Shown piece by piece: positions 1-12,030 of a stretch of DNA of 64,000 bases (the stretch's first letter is position 1; the number at the start of each line of letters is the position of its first letter). The notes under the pieces were generated by a model that did no database searches, was not told the DNA's origin, and saw only the letters and a program-made list of their open reading frames with translations. The DNA comes from Holacanthus passer (lineage: Eukaryota > Chordata > Actinopteri > Pomacanthidae), in contig JAFREQ010000068.1 of NCBI GenBank assembly GCA_025331565.1, positions 1,488,001 through 1,552,000 of the forward strand, read 5' to 3'. Made by a program: the position numbers and the translations under genes.

Positions 1-259
1 GTTTTCCAGTGCCAAGCAGATGAACATCCCCAACCTGGCTGGAAACTGGAGTCCATCCAGTAGCAAAATTATTCACCCAAATTGGACATGTAGTTCCACA
101 ATGTCATGATATTCAACCCTGTCTCCTAGAAAGTTTGCTTATATACTACTTATTTAAATCTGCAACAGCAAATGTGTTTTGAAAGAATGAAACGTAGTTG
201 CGTTTTCAGTCAACATAATGTGGAGACATTGTCAATCAACGTATTTGACAAGCTGCAAA

Positions 260-475
260 ACATGTTCACTGACAACATGTTATTTGATATATACTGACAA
301 TATCTACGCTTATATCTGCTTATAGCAACTAAAGAATAAAAATACGTGTTTGGAGGTTAAGTTTAGACTCTCAAAGCACTTGGTTATAGCTAGGGAAAGA
401 TTGTGGTCTTGGTTAATTTAAAAAGTCTCAGGACTCGGGTCTCTGGTGTTAAAATCCTGCACTTTGTACACTTCT
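260..475 (+). repeat. Interspersed repeat, family A copy 1
   Basis: Shares the spaced motifs atgttcactg, atatctgctt and gcaactaaag with 42361-42500. It also shares a downstream block (acttggtta...gggaaagattgtgg) with 7255-7440 and 40795-40895. The family is not named with certainty; the downstream block resembles a common fish repeat. Confidence 0.6.
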
Positions 476-2094
476 TACATTACAGTTACGAGGGAACATA
501 ATCAAGACAGGAATTGTGTTTCCTTTCAAAATGTAATAGGCAAAACAAATTAGCTGTGTATAAATGTCATTTCTGAATGGATATGCTGCACATACTGTGG
601 GTGTAGAAAAGCATCAGCAACCTTAAAGTCCCTACGAAGCAGAATTAGTCCTGTGCACAAGATGAACACACAGATTTATTACAAACCTGCAACCCTTTCA
701 TGCCGACAACTTCCAGTTATGTTTGCTATCAGCACACTTTTAGCTGCACTGGAATGACCTGTATTCAAAAACACCAGAGTGCTGCACCAGCGTGGCTACA
801 GAATAGTAAATTGGATGCAGTAGTGTAAATATAATACAGTACGTGTGTAATGAGCAGTGTATGGAACAGGTAGGAACTAGAGCCTCTGCAGACAACACAC
901 TCACAACAGCATCAAATCCTCGAGGGGAGTGCCAGGCATGTGGTGTAATACTCAGCTGTTTAAGAGGCCATTTAACCTCTAACTGTGTCAAGAGGGCTGT
1001 TATGGAGACATGAAGCCAAATCAGACATTCATACCCTGAAACACAGTATGCACATGAGTCACAGAGCTGGATATTTCTAAATCTGACTTTATCCAGGTTA
1101 CTTTTCCTGAATGATAGTGTATGTCAATATGGATCTATTATTATTGTTACTTGTTTTCTTAGATATTGACAGGTCACATAGCCCCCTGCTGTTGTGAGTA
1201 AGGCAGTCAAACTGTTCACTAAAGTAGCTTGTGTAAGATTTTTTTTTAATTTAAAGGCAGCAATGTGTTTCAGAATTACTCTAAAACTGAACAAACGTGA
1301 TGAGACGTCATATGGTGAAAAGCTAATAAGACAATCGTAATCTAATTTCATCATTCTGGTTTTACTGTCCCATGTTTCATGTGCATGTTTTAGAAAGGTT
1401 TCTATCACAGTAACGTTTAAAGTCTGTGGGTAACAATGGATAAACGTAAACAGACAACAGATGCACAAAATATGTTTTGTTTTGCTTGAAAACACCCACA
1501 ACACTCAAACCGTCTATGTTTGACTTTTTTTAACCCAGTTACAACAAGCCCACTTTCACCACTGAAAAGCTGTATAATGAAATATTAGCATGCCAACAGT
1601 ATTTTACAATATTGGGTTTGCATTTTGTTTCTAGTTATAGGTATTATTATTAATAATAAAAAATTACTCCTCAAAATTCTATTACTACTATAAGTACTAC
1701 CGTCATCTTATATTTACTGTTACTGTTACAATGATAGTACAGTTTATTCTTTAAAAATAAAATATCAGACATGACATAGCTGATATATAGTTTAACTTTC
1801 AAATAATATTATCAGCCAATGATTGAGCTCTAGGTCTAAGACATATCATACAATACAAAACAGTAAGACTGGAGCAGTTGAGTTTACAGATGTTTCACAC
1901 TCTACAAATTCATCAGAAACGATTCAGCAGGTGCTAAATGACCAAACGGCACAGGAAGTGGCTGCAGTTGAACTACATATGAAGCTCTTTCAGTTGTTTC
2001 ATCAGAGCCAGAATTCATCCACTGCTCTTTCACAGCAGCTTTACATTCAGACGGTTCTAGACATGCAGAGCTTCTGAGTACGAGCAAACTCTGC

Positions 2095-2270
2095 TACCAG
2101 TCCTCTGGGCAGCTGTGAGTTCAGTGCCTTGGTCAAGGGCATTTTCAACAGTGGTGGCTGAGAGAGGGCCGAGAGTCACTTTCCCCTCCCACATTTTCCC
2201 ATTTGGTTCTGAGTTTCAAATCTTTTTTTTTCAAACCTCTAGGCTACGGCCACTTGGTTGAGCAACGGGG
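2095..2270 (-). repeat. tRNA-derived SINE fragment
   Basis: On the minus strand it has a degraded tRNA-like head (gtggccgtagcctagaggtt) and the common fish SINE tail motif cccttgaccaaggcactgaa. The same tail occurs near 7790, 30045, 35590, 42665 and 54612. Confidence 0.6.
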
Positions 2271-2752
2271 TCAGCTGGGTCCTTTTTAAACAAACATATT
2301 CTGAAGTCCATGGATCGGAGAGAAAGTAGAAAACTAAGCAAGTAGCTACATATCTTCAGTTAGTGATATGATAGTACCTGCAGCAAAGCAGCAAAGGAAC
2401 ACTTTCATTCACCTTTACGTGTTGTTTACAACTTTAGTTGCTCTTGTACTATTTTCTGCTTTGATGATTTTTAATGTCGTTTGTGTCACTCTTTATGATA
2501 TTTGATGTATTTTCTGTCTTTTGGGGAGAGATGTTTTCATACAATTCCCTTGAGGCTTCTTTGTCTCGCTGCACAGGTTTGAGTTTCTTTTCTGCCCTCT
2601 CCTCCTGGTGCTTTTTTCTCTTTTGTGCAAATACATTAAAACTAATAGCTGCAATACCATTAGGAATACATTGTGCCTGTGTGTAACCCTGCAAACATGC
2701 ATGTGGAGTCACAGAAAAAAATAAAAGAGGAGGCAAACCGAGTGGAGCTGAT

Positions 2753-2766
2753 GCTTACAGGTACCT
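2753..2766 (-). promoter_or_regulatory. ldb2: Tandem 5' splice sites, 6 nt apart
   Basis: On the minus strand the exon 7 end reads CAG, GTACCT, GTAAGC. Both GT dinucleotides can act as donors, and the 6-nt difference encodes Val-Pro. The distal donor GTAAGC is the better match to consensus. Either choice keeps the frame. Confidence 0.6.
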
Positions 2767-2895
2767 GACTGGAGAGGCTGAAGTTGGTGGTGGGGCTGCG
2801 TTTCTTGCCTGCGGTGGTGCCCACGCTGCTGTTGGCGCTGCTGGCTGAGTTCTTCCGTTTCCTCCTCTTCGTGGTTGTCTGTCGGGCGGGCTCAG
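2759..2895 (-). CDS. ldb2: ldb2 exon 7 (nuclear localisation segment, tandem donors)
   Basis: The 137-nt exon in its long form has 2 nt completing Ala plus 45 codons. It encodes EPARQTTTKRRKRKNSASS, then ANSSVGTTAGKKRSPTTN, then FSLSSQVP. KRRKRK is the basic nuclear localisation signal of LDB proteins, and the Ser/Thr-rich linker resembles LDB2 (KNSTSSTSNSS) rather than LDB1 (KMSGGSTMSS). The linker is a few residues shorter than I remember for human LDB2. Two donors are possible, both in phase 0: after CAG at 2765 (gtacct) and after CCT at 2759 (gtaagc). The second is closer to consensus. The acceptor gcgccaaag at 2896 has its pyrimidine-rich stretch displaced upstream by about 12 nt. The following exon, with the LIM-interaction domain, is outside the window. 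Confidence 0.94.
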
Positions 2896-5853
2896 CTTTG
2901 GCGCGACCAGCAAAGACAAACAGAGGCAATGCCAAGAACATAATGCATACAGATGGAGACAAGGTGTAGGGGTGTGTGCTGTGTGGAGAACGTGTGGGAG
3001 CATCATGCAGCAGAGGCTCGGACAGACAACATCATATGCGGAGGCACAAAGGCATGCAGACAAAATTGTACAAGATTTCTGTATACATGCAACATGCATG
3101 CATGCAAAGAGAGCACACACACACACACACATAAAGACACATAAAGACACGTAACAGAAACAAAGCGACTGGTCTACAATGATCCATGCTTTGTTTTCTT
3201 CAGAGGTGAAACCGCAAGACCGTTAACATCTCCCAAGACATGCACTAGTAAGAAAGAATCCCTGCCTCATTTGCATAAATGCTCAACAATGGACCCTGAT
3301 GCTCAACGTAATGTAAATTTGTTAATGATTTCGGTGCTGCACCGATTGCGATGTTCCTCAGTAGCATGAGCCAGATTAAAACTGCTCTGCTGAGGCAGAA
3401 AACACATTCATGTCTGTCTTACTGAATGTGCTGTTACTGTATCTATTCTTGCACATTTGTTGCATTACTACAGATTTGATCTGCTGAGCATGAGTGTGTC
3501 ATTGTTCTATCATTATGTTCAGCGCTGGAGAATTCTGTTACATGCATTAATGTGGCACATGTAACGTGTATTTGTTGTATCACAGGTATTAGTAGTGGTT
3601 TTGAGCATGCAGCTGAGAATCCAGGATGAACTTGCACACTAAAATGTATTTCATGGCTTTCTCATAAGACTTCAGACAGTTAACAGTGCAAGAGAGAAGA
3701 TACCTTTTTTGTGATTTGTGGGAAATATTTCCGTTTTGAAGTTCTGTGGGTGTCCAGCTGAAACCGGAGCCAAAATCAGTTTTATTTTATGCAGGTGATT
3801 AAATAATCTCTTAAACAGTTTAAGACAGAATGAGACCAGAGATGACAACAGAGAAAAGGAAAAGAAATAATTGAACATTCAATGCCATACAGATGCTACT
3901 TAACACCACTGGGAAACTTAAGCTTAGATGAAAGATGTTTTTCCAATTATGAGCTTTACAAAATTCCTAAAGGTGCAATTAAATAACAAGTGAAATCATT
4001 ATTATTAAAAAGATATTAAGTACTGACACAGGTTAAATAGAGATCTCAGTGTTTCTAGTATTTACAAAATAATTTATGTAGTGCATAATTTATGAATACA
4101 TGATTTTGCAAATTCTGCCAACACTTGTTAGAAAACATCATTCCTTTTAATCTCAAGAGAGACAAGAAAACACTGCTGTAATCTTCAAACAGATGCCTGA
4201 AAATGAAATACATTTTTCGAGGTTCTCACTAATCACACCAAGGGAGATGCTTTCATATTCAGTTACAACAACCAGCGACTCTTGATACAAACAAAACTGG
4301 AACTGTAAATCAGAGGCAAAACAATAAGGGGAATTTTTATCAGTATTTTTTCTCTTTTGATTCCTGACTTTGACAGACGTGTGCATAAAAAAAAAAAAAA
4401 AGCGGGCCTATTGTCAGAGACAATCATTTCTGTTATCCGACCGGTTTCCTTCGATGCTGAACCGGTGACGCACTAAAATCACTTCCATTTCCACCAAAAG
4501 GACTTATCGGAGCATAAATGCGCCTGTGGCTTCCTTCCTGGCTAAATCCCAACCAGTTTCCAGGCTGGAGAAGAATTGCAGGAAAAGGGGAATAACACGG
4601 CACCAATAAGGAAAACCGCAATTCCAGCTAAACTGCAAAGTTCATGTCAAAATAGAGACAGATGACATGAAATGACCCTGAAAAACACCCTTTTTTAACC
4701 TTAAAGCACAACGAGGAGGCCTGACTTCAAGAAAGCATTAGACTTAATGTATTTAATGTTTAAAAAGTTACCAATAATAAACTTACATTAAATAAAACCA
4801 AGAAGCTGCATATTATGTCAAACTACCTTACACATTAAGCTGCTCCTCATAAACCACACACAGTCCTATATAAGACATAAAACCCTATCACCCATATAGG
4901 ATTTCATATCAAGCTCTGTTCTCTTTCCATGTGCACAATTAACCATCAATACAAGAGCTTTCTCTCTCTCAGACTTTATATTCATAAAATGCTTTCCATG
5001 TTTTTTTCCTCTCTGTTTTTTCTTTTCTTTGAAGAACGTCGTTGACACTGGGGAGCCGCTGGCCGGGGAGCTGGATCTACTAGTCTGATTACACCCGGCA
5101 CTCTTAATTAAAGTTACACAGGTCTGAGTCAAAGGCTTTTTGACTGGTGTTGGTTTTTAAAGACATCTCGTCACGCCTCGCTAAGCATTGCTGTAATTTG
5201 CAGCCACTCCGATGTGTCCAAAAAAACTCGGCTTACTCTTTCTCTCCAGCTTAAGACCGCACAGCCAATTTAAGCCTGGTACTTTTCAGAAACCGCCCTT
5301 AAAACATCAATCATAGAAAGCTGAGAGGCCCGTTAAGATTGGCGAGGTTGAGATTCAAGAAGCAGCCCTGAATTCTGATTAATTTCACATACCTGACAGG
5401 TAAAACATATTTAAGGGATTAACACATATAATGGCAGATTTGGAAACATAAATGATGCAATAAAAACACAGTCTGAGAAAAATATTCTTATTCCTACAAA
5501 GTGAGTGACGGTACAAAATTAAAAGCTGTTTATTGAAGGAATGGAAGTCAGTTAAACCTCAGCAGAGGAAACGATTAACACTTAAGACTAGATCCACAAC
5601 ATTTAAAAAAATGTAAATAATTTTCAGTTGTCATTTATTTTAACTGGATTTGATGCCATTTTGGACAAGAACTCCTTATTTAATGTTTTTCTGGGGCTTG
5701 TTCAGAGAAGCAGGTAGAAAACCAAAGCTTTTTTCATATCCGTCCATGTTCCAGATTTGTGAGGGTTCTGGGTTGTTAAAACACTATCCAGATCTGCTTC
5801 TTGGAACAGGCTCACGGACAGTAAAGGTATGTGGTTTAGCAGAGGGTAGTTAC
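2896..5853 (-). other. ldb2: ldb2 intron 6
   Basis: An intron of 2,958 nt. It has a short CA run with a duplicated ATAAAGACAC unit near 3114-3150 and a poly-A run near 4388-4401. CpG-bearing unique stretches lie at about 4430-4620 and 5030-5400. The rest is AT-rich unique sequence with nothing recognisable. Confidence 0.8.
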
Positions 5854-5977
5854 CTGGTGGGGCGACCATTCTCTGCCACTTTTGGAATAGGCATGTCTTG
5901 AGACAGTCCCGGGGGCTGAGGTTGTAGGTCTTGTGCCTTGACATGAGCTCCTGCATGGGCTCCAGGATGACACACAA
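5854..5977 (-). CDS. ldb2: ldb2 exon 6 (LCCD, SSBP-binding segment)
   Basis: The 124-nt exon starts in phase 0 (acceptor tgtctgcag) and ends one base into a codon (donor CACCAG|gtaact). It encodes LCVILEPMQELMSRHKTYNL and then SPRDCLKTCLFQKWQRMVAPP. This is the LDB/Chip conserved domain, the surface that recruits SSBP2/3/4 in LDB complexes. HKTYNL matches LDB2 as remembered, where LDB1 has HKTYSL. The trailing G joins CT of exon 7 to make Ala, giving the expected APPAEPAR junction. No damage is visible. Confidence 0.96.
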
Positions 5978-7254
5978 CTGCAGACACAACGGGACAAATC
6001 ACACGCTCAGTTAAAGCAGATTTATTCAACACTTGATGAGAGAACAGTGTCCTGTGTACTGGTGCAGCCTCTTATCAAGGTAAAGCAAAACAACATCCAT
6101 AAAAACGTTGAGTTTGTTGCTCGATTAATCACCCAGACTGACTTTGAGTGATTAATTGTGCAATAAATTCACTTTTTATAGACACTATTAATAAAGTGCC
6201 TTTAAAAACAGGTTTATTGTCAAGCACTTTAGAGAAAAGCACAGAAAGACAGATAGAGAACGACACGAAGGAGGATTCTTTTTAACATGAGCAGCCTTTG
6301 TTGAGCTACTACAACTAACAACAAAATGTCTATGACACATTCATGCGTGAATACACATATATTTTATCTGACTGTTCCTTTCACACAACGGACACAAAGA
6401 ACAGTCGCTGGTTCCCACACTGTACTCCAACAATATTCTCCAGTTAAAAGACCTTAAGTACAACATTCAGTCTGGAGAAAACTGTAAATCTCTTGTGATC
6501 TGCAGTGAGAGGAACCGGGGGTCAGCCTGTCATCTTAAATACATTAGGCTTAGCTTATCCAGATAACATCTGGATAACATTACAAGCTGGCCCTTCTTTA
6601 ATAGCAGCAACCACCCAAATGCTTGTTGGTGTAGTCAGAGGACAGTGATTGGACAGTTATGGGGCTGTCTTATTGCTGGACCAATCACAGGTTAACACTG
6701 GGCTCAAACTCCAGGCAACCTGCCCGTCTTTTTCCTCTAAATGGATAAAACTGTTTTCTTTTCCTCCCTAACTTTTCTCCATCTTTGAAAATTTGGCCAT
6801 TATACTCTTTCTGAGCATCATCCTGTTTCATGGCAAAAAATATCAACAAATAAAGAAGCAGACCTTCCATATGTATCATATGATACATATATGTATATGT
6901 ATCTTGCAGATGTACTGTGGAGAGACTGTTGCATTAAACCTCACTAAACCTCGCCTACTCTCCGACACCCGCAACATCTTGTATTTTTTAAATTATCATG
7001 AACATAGCAAGCATACCATAATCATGTGTTTTTGTGCTTTGTATCACATTCTGGGCTGAATAATCCACCGAGTAGAACAAGTCCAGACCAACTCAACTGT
7101 TCCAAACAATAAGTTCTCATAATTATGTCAGTTGTAATAACCCTCCAGAACAACACAAATAAGAATTTCCTTGTCAGTGTCTTCCAAAGCCGCTACAAAT
7201 CACTGCTGCAAAAATAAAAATGTTTTCTGATCTGAAATTTATATGACTGAGGTT

Positions 7255-7440
7255 TGGTGAAGTTTAGGCATGAAAAGCACTTGGTCAGGGTTAGAGGCTA
7301 GGAAACAATCATGGTCATAGTTAAAAGAAACCGATGTTGACTGCTAGTGGGAAACGGGAAACCAACAGCAGTCTCTTGTGTCAAAGTCCAACATTTAATT
7401 GACCCATCTATCCACCACTAGGGCTCTATAGCAACATCAC
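7255..7440 (+). repeat. Interspersed repeat, family A copy 2
   Basis: Contains acttggtcagggttag followed by ggaaacaatcatggt and then tctcttgtgtcaaagtcc, the same order as in the copies at 350-475 and 40795-40895. Confidence 0.5.
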
Positions 7441-8715
7441 GTTACCTGCTGCCGACAGACCAGAGCTACAATCAACCACTTGAGCTCTTTGTCACTTGAA
7501 AGCAATCATATGTTGTTTTGGGGAATTTGCAGTATTTCTTTTGGAACTTCTTTGGAGATGCACACAATCAAAGTATTGTTGGAGTAAATTTTCCAAGAAC
7601 ATATTAAAATCACATATAACAAATGGGATTAACCTGACACAGCAGAGGTTTTGGCCACTGTGGCTCATGGCTACACTATGTCTATCGAGGAAAGCAGTCT
7701 ATGTAGTCGCTGTTAGTGTTTCCCAATCAGAGCGTGATGTAAGGTCAGAAATTACTGGAGTGAAAGTAGGCGTGGGTTTACTTACTTGCTCAAGGGCACT
7801 TTGACAGTCGTTACAGAGAGAAAGGAGACTGTTAATCATTCACTGCATGCTCAAATGATCTCATCTGACCTTCAGCATCCCACCACCCCTACATTTCTGA
7901 TGTCAGTTCTCATCAACATGCTCATCCTGTCTTCAGCTCTACTGTACAGCCACTTGGAGGTATAAAGAAAAAACAAGGGAAAAACTTTGAAGGAGACTAT
8001 GTATCAGGTAAAGTATCTATTCTCTACTACTATGTGTTAAACAGATTTGGAGCCTTTTATACAAATCACCTGACAACATCAGGGGCGCTGCCAGAAATGT
8101 TTTAGCGTGATGTATATTCAAACCAGGGGTGTTTACCAGTCCTGGGTTTCAAACTAGTCATTCTAACAACCGTACACTCAGCTGCTTACGCCAAATTACC
8201 CGACATGAACATAGTAATGTCTGCTGCTATTGCCCGTGTTAGGACGGCAGTGTTTTGATGCCATGCAGCTCGAGGTAAAGTGAACATCCCTGTAGCAGAC
8301 TAATCCCTTGTTCTCCTCTGATAGTTCCCTCCTGACACAGTAATATCCCTCCCCAGCTCAGCCAACAAGCCCTGGCTCTCAGCCTGAAAACAAGGGCTAT
8401 TTTCAGGCTGAATAGTAGGAAGCCGGCAGCTCCAATACATGGAAAGGCTTAAATACTTGAAATGAAAAAAAAAGAGAGTGTGTGTGTGTTTGTGAGAGTG
8501 AGAGAAAGGCCGGCTGTAACCCCTTAGCCAGGAAACCGTCAGTCTCTTTTGGAAGGACTGATAAACGCTGGGAAAGGCCTTTTCCAGGGACATAACGTAT
8601 TATTGTCAGTTTAATGTGAGGAAAGGGTGTATTTTACTTTGACATCCTTGGATAACAGTCGGGGAAAATATAATTTGCAAAGTGTGTGATATGATGAATA
8701 ACAGTGACTGCACAG

Positions 8716-9155
8716 CAGTGGTTCTCAACCTGGGGATCAGGACCCCCTGAAGCGGTCGCAAGATGAATCTAAGGGAGTCATGAAATGATTTTTGATACAG
8801 GAACAAATGAAATTGAAATACTTCTACGATGTATCTATTGTATGCATTTAATTTTAACTTTATTTTTATTTTTATTATTCAGTGGGTTTTATTTTCCATC
8901 CTATGCATTCTATGTATCCTTGTTTCATCTTTATTTATATCTTATTTTTACTATTATTATCAAGTGGGTTTTATTTTCCATTTTATTTTCCATTAATTAC
9001 GGTATTCTATCTGTTTTTACGTTCACTTTATGTCTATTTTCATGCGAAGCTCTTGGTGCATGTTATTTCTTTGTGGTAAAGCACTTTGAGCAGTATTTCT
9101 TTTATGAAAGGTACTATTGTTATTACTACAACACATTTAATTTGATCTTGTGAAA
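8716..9155 (+). repeat. hAT-type non-autonomous element
   Basis: Starts with cagtggttctcaacctgggg followed by a ggtcgcaagatgaat-like stretch, the typical 5' end of a fish and vertebrate hAT-derived repeat. The interior has the block agtgggttttattttcca twice (8881 and 8963). The 3' side has gtaaagcactttgagcagta...gaaaggtactat, a common fish repeat tail. The opposite terminal inverted repeat was not found, so the boundary is approximate. Confidence 0.55.
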
Positions 9156-9984
9156 TATTGTATAGTTTTATCTCCGCTTGCCTCAAAATAGTATCAAAAT
9201 GAAGCAGTTAGTTAAGGGAAAATCATACTTGTCAGGAGCTTAATCAATGAGAAGTAATAAGCTAAAAAGGTCAGGGACCACATATTTACAGGACACAATA
9301 AAACCTCCATGAAACACTGAGTCTGTGCCTGAGCCTTCAATTCTTACTTCAGTCTTCTTGATCTTCTTTAAAACTTGCAATCTGGTTAAACTTGCATGCT
9401 TAAAATGCAAATTCAATAAACCAAATATCATTACTTTTAAACTACTCAAGTGATCAACATAGTTTATGATGTTTTCATTATTACTGAAATGAAAGAAAAC
9501 CTCAGAACAAGGTTAAGGCCTCATTAAGATGAACAATTTCTGTAGCATTTAAAATAAAACCACATTGTGCTCTGGGAAAGTCAGCCAATTCCTAATTTAG
9601 CAGACGCACAAGGATTTATGTGAAACAGTTCAGGTTTAGACCACTGAGGCAATGCAAGTCATTTCGACAAACGAAACCATTCTTCAAAAGCAAAGCTGGG
9701 AATATTTAGACACAAACAACTTAACCTCTTCCATAAAACGCATGTTGTCAGCAAACAGAAAAGAGGGCATGATCCTGTTTGCTAAGCACTGACCATCTGA
9801 ATCACCAAAACACGGAACGAGCACAAACTAAATCTTTAGTGTATAATTACAGATACTTGAATTATGTGTTTTCTCTTTCAGTGGCATTACAGTTGCTTTC
9901 TGTATAGAAAATCATTGTTATAGGAAAACAAAAACATCCACCCTGCTCCCTCTCTCTCTCTCTCTGTGCCTTTCTTCACTCAGT

Positions 9985-10150
9985 TATTATAAGCAGCGGA
10001 GGTGCCGTTCCCCGATTCGCGCGCCATTTCACAATTATGAGTCTCAACAGGGAGCGTTCATTAATGTTATGCTAATTTTCTGTATCCAATTAATTCTTCT
10101 CTCTCCCGCTCGCTCTTGTTCTCCCATTTGGAAATCGTAGCTGTCAGTCA
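9985..10150. promoter_or_regulatory. Candidate conserved non-coding element
   Basis: Unique sequence about 0.7 kb inside intron 5 with several CpGs (attcgcgcgccattt) next to homeodomain-type motifs (attaatgttatgctaat, caattaatt). It shares the 14-mer aattaattcttctc (10088-10101) with the island at 22765-22778. This is inferred from composition only. Confidence 0.3.
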
Positions 10151-10769
10151 ACTGTGGAGTCGAAAAAACACAAACAAAACCCTGTGAAATAATCACTAAT
10201 GTATTCAGCCGGCTTATACTTCCTATTTCCGTAAATTATATTGCTGCAGTCAGGTAGAAAAACATGTATATGCAGAGAGTAAAGAAGAAATAAGTGCTTA
10301 TTTTTTGTTTTGATGCCATGAAATTATACACTCAGGTTTCAAACGCCCGAGAGTCATAAAACGTGTTCAGCACATAAATAACAGCACAAGCTTTCAGTTC
10401 CAGTAAGAGAGGAAAAATAGCTACATTTACATTAACTAAACAGTGAATATGAGAATGCAGAAAAGCATAACTGGAAAATGAAACTTAAGTCACTAGAACA
10501 CTCAAACACTATAATATACCTGTAAATATAAAATGTGCAGTGCAGGTAATGTAATGATGCCAAGGACCATATTAAATATGATAAAACATGAACATCTTGC
10601 ATAATAAAAACATCTTTATGCTGTCTAGACACATTAGTATAAGAGATCTAGTTAGAAAATATGAGTAACATGAATTACTACATTTAAAAATGGACAAGAA
10701 TTGCTCCTCCGTGTGCATTAAAGTGAGAACAAAAACAAAAGCAGAATGACAGCCACAGACATTGTCACA

Positions 10770-10770
<1 letters not shown>

Positions 10771-10814
<44 letters not shown>
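10771..10814 (-). repeat. (GT)22 tract abutting the exon 5 donor
   Basis: An uninterrupted AC dinucleotide run of 44 nt on the plus strand reads on the transcribed strand as (GT)22 starting at intron position +5. The splice donor therefore reads GTAAGTGTGTG and continues. UG-repeat RNA is a known binding site for TDP-43 and CELF-type splicing factors, so the tract may affect exon 5 recognition (inference). Confidence 0.9.
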
Positions 10815-10816
<2 letters not shown>

Positions 10817-10818
10817 AC

Positions 10819-10902
10819 CCTGAGGTAGTTGAGGGTGAAGTTGGTCAAACCCATGCGAGTGATGTTTTTGGACAGTTGTTCCAGCACCTGAGGGTCTTGT
10901 GC
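10819..10902 (-). CDS. ldb2: ldb2 exon 5
   Basis: The 84-nt exon encodes 28 residues, phase 0 at both ends: AQDPQVLEQLSKNITRMGL followed by TNFTLNYLR. The GITRMGLTNFTLNYLR-type ending is LDB2-like; LDB1 has RCGLSNSTLNYLR. The acceptor is gactttag and the donor is CTCAGG|gtaagt. The donor is odd in that a (GT)n dinucleotide tract starts at intron position +5, so the splice site merges with a microsatellite (see the separate entry). The segment links the dimerisation domain to the SSBP-binding LCCD. An in-frame skip would join LAMH directly to LCVILEP. Confidence 0.95.
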
Positions 10903-11974
10903 CTAAAGTCATCAGCAGAGAAATGACAATGAAGAACAAATGCATATATAGGCTACATATATATTGTACATCTGTATTGTGTTATGTTTGCATTCAACTG
11001 TCTATGAATAAACTAATTATCTACAGGCAATTAGGCTAATTGGCATTCATCAGATATGCGCAATCAACAGATTCACACCCTCAAGTCATAAATGCAACTA
11101 CTTAACACTGTTATTGCAGTTGTGCCATGAAGCTGAATGGAAGCATTTAAGGCCTTCATTTCACACTAATGTCAAACTGTGGGCTAATTAATCAACATTA
11201 CTTGGTTGTTTCATTTAAATTTTCACACATTTTCAATTTCATATCTGTACTGAATTTGATGCTGCTGCTCAGTGTACGTGTGTAAGGTCTGGGCAGCAGG
11301 GAAAATTAGTTTAATAATGTTAAGTTGTTGAAAAACTGCAGATGTTACACACCCGACCATTTTATGTATTATGCTATTTGTTTTTGTGAAGCTGAAATAG
11401 TTAAGGCATGAAGTGGTCCAGCTGACAGTTGCATCATTCACACAGAAGATCAAGAACTATCCACCAGCTTCAAATGTGTTCAAAAAATCTGCTCTCAATA
11501 AACTGACTGTAAAATAGAAAATGCATGAAAACGCGGTGATTATACAGGATGTGTAGGAGTAAAGAATAAATCTTAAATAAGAACAAAGCAAGAAAAGAAA
11601 AAGCCAAGATAGCAATTATATGCTGACATCTGATTGAAAAAAAAAAAAACTCATGAAGACACATGATTATTCACTAAGCTTGTTTGCTGCTCTGAGAATA
11701 AGCAGTCAAATCATAAAAAGCTGTAGGTATTGACAGAGCAAAACATAGCCCAGACTGAGGAGGAGCAGTGAGCACACTTGCATTCACCGCCTCATGAAAA
11801 ATGCATAATTCTATCTCCAGTCGCATCTCTGTGTGGAGAAAGTCAAGAGGGAAGCGAGGGAGTTCTTCTGTACCGTCAGCAGAGCAACATGAGTGACGGG
11901 AGAATTGAATTAGTGTGCATTATTGGCAGACCATCAGAATGTGAACTACTTTACTCATCAAGTAGAATTAGTCT

Positions 11975-12030
11975 AAACGTACTGTACAGGAATTTGTCTT
12001 GGCAGCACTGGTGCAGCCATGTATCAACAA
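11975..12030 (+). repeat. Interspersed repeat fragment
   Basis: The string ggaatttgtcttggcagcac and following bases match a second copy at 18790-18820 (ggaatttgtcttagtggcac, then tggtgcag). It looks like the end of a fish retroelement-type repeat. Confidence 0.45.

Larger units (their letters stand above)
1..2758 (-). other. ldb2: Last ldb2 intron (partial)
   Basis: AT-rich sequence with no recognisable exon. I looked on the minus strand for the C-terminal LDB exon (DVMVVGEPTLMGGEF-type coding) and did not see it. Contents are an interspersed repeat at 260-475, a SINE fragment at 2095-2270 and AT-rich low-complexity DNA around 1620-1800. The remaining stretches (475-2095, 2270-2750) show only scattered short open frames and nothing I recognise. 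Confidence 0.8.
5978..10818 (-). other. ldb2: ldb2 intron 5
   Basis: An intron of 4,841 nt. Contents are a 22-bp perfect AT palindrome at 6869-6890, an interspersed repeat at 7255-7440, a short SINE-tail remnant near 7785-7805 (ttgctcaagggcac), a hAT-type repeat from 8716, a unique CpG-bearing island at 9985-10150 and the (GT)22 tract at its start. The other parts show nothing specific. Confidence 0.8.

Noticed and set aside
1124..1504. Minus-strand open frame (126 codons) in the last intron
   Set aside because: AT-rich, no known domain, and not LDB coding; a random open frame is the simplest explanation.
1..2752. Possible final ldb2 exon with the LIM-interaction domain
   Set aside because: The minus strand was read for VVGEPTLMGGEFGDEDE-like coding and none was found; the exon must lie outside the window.
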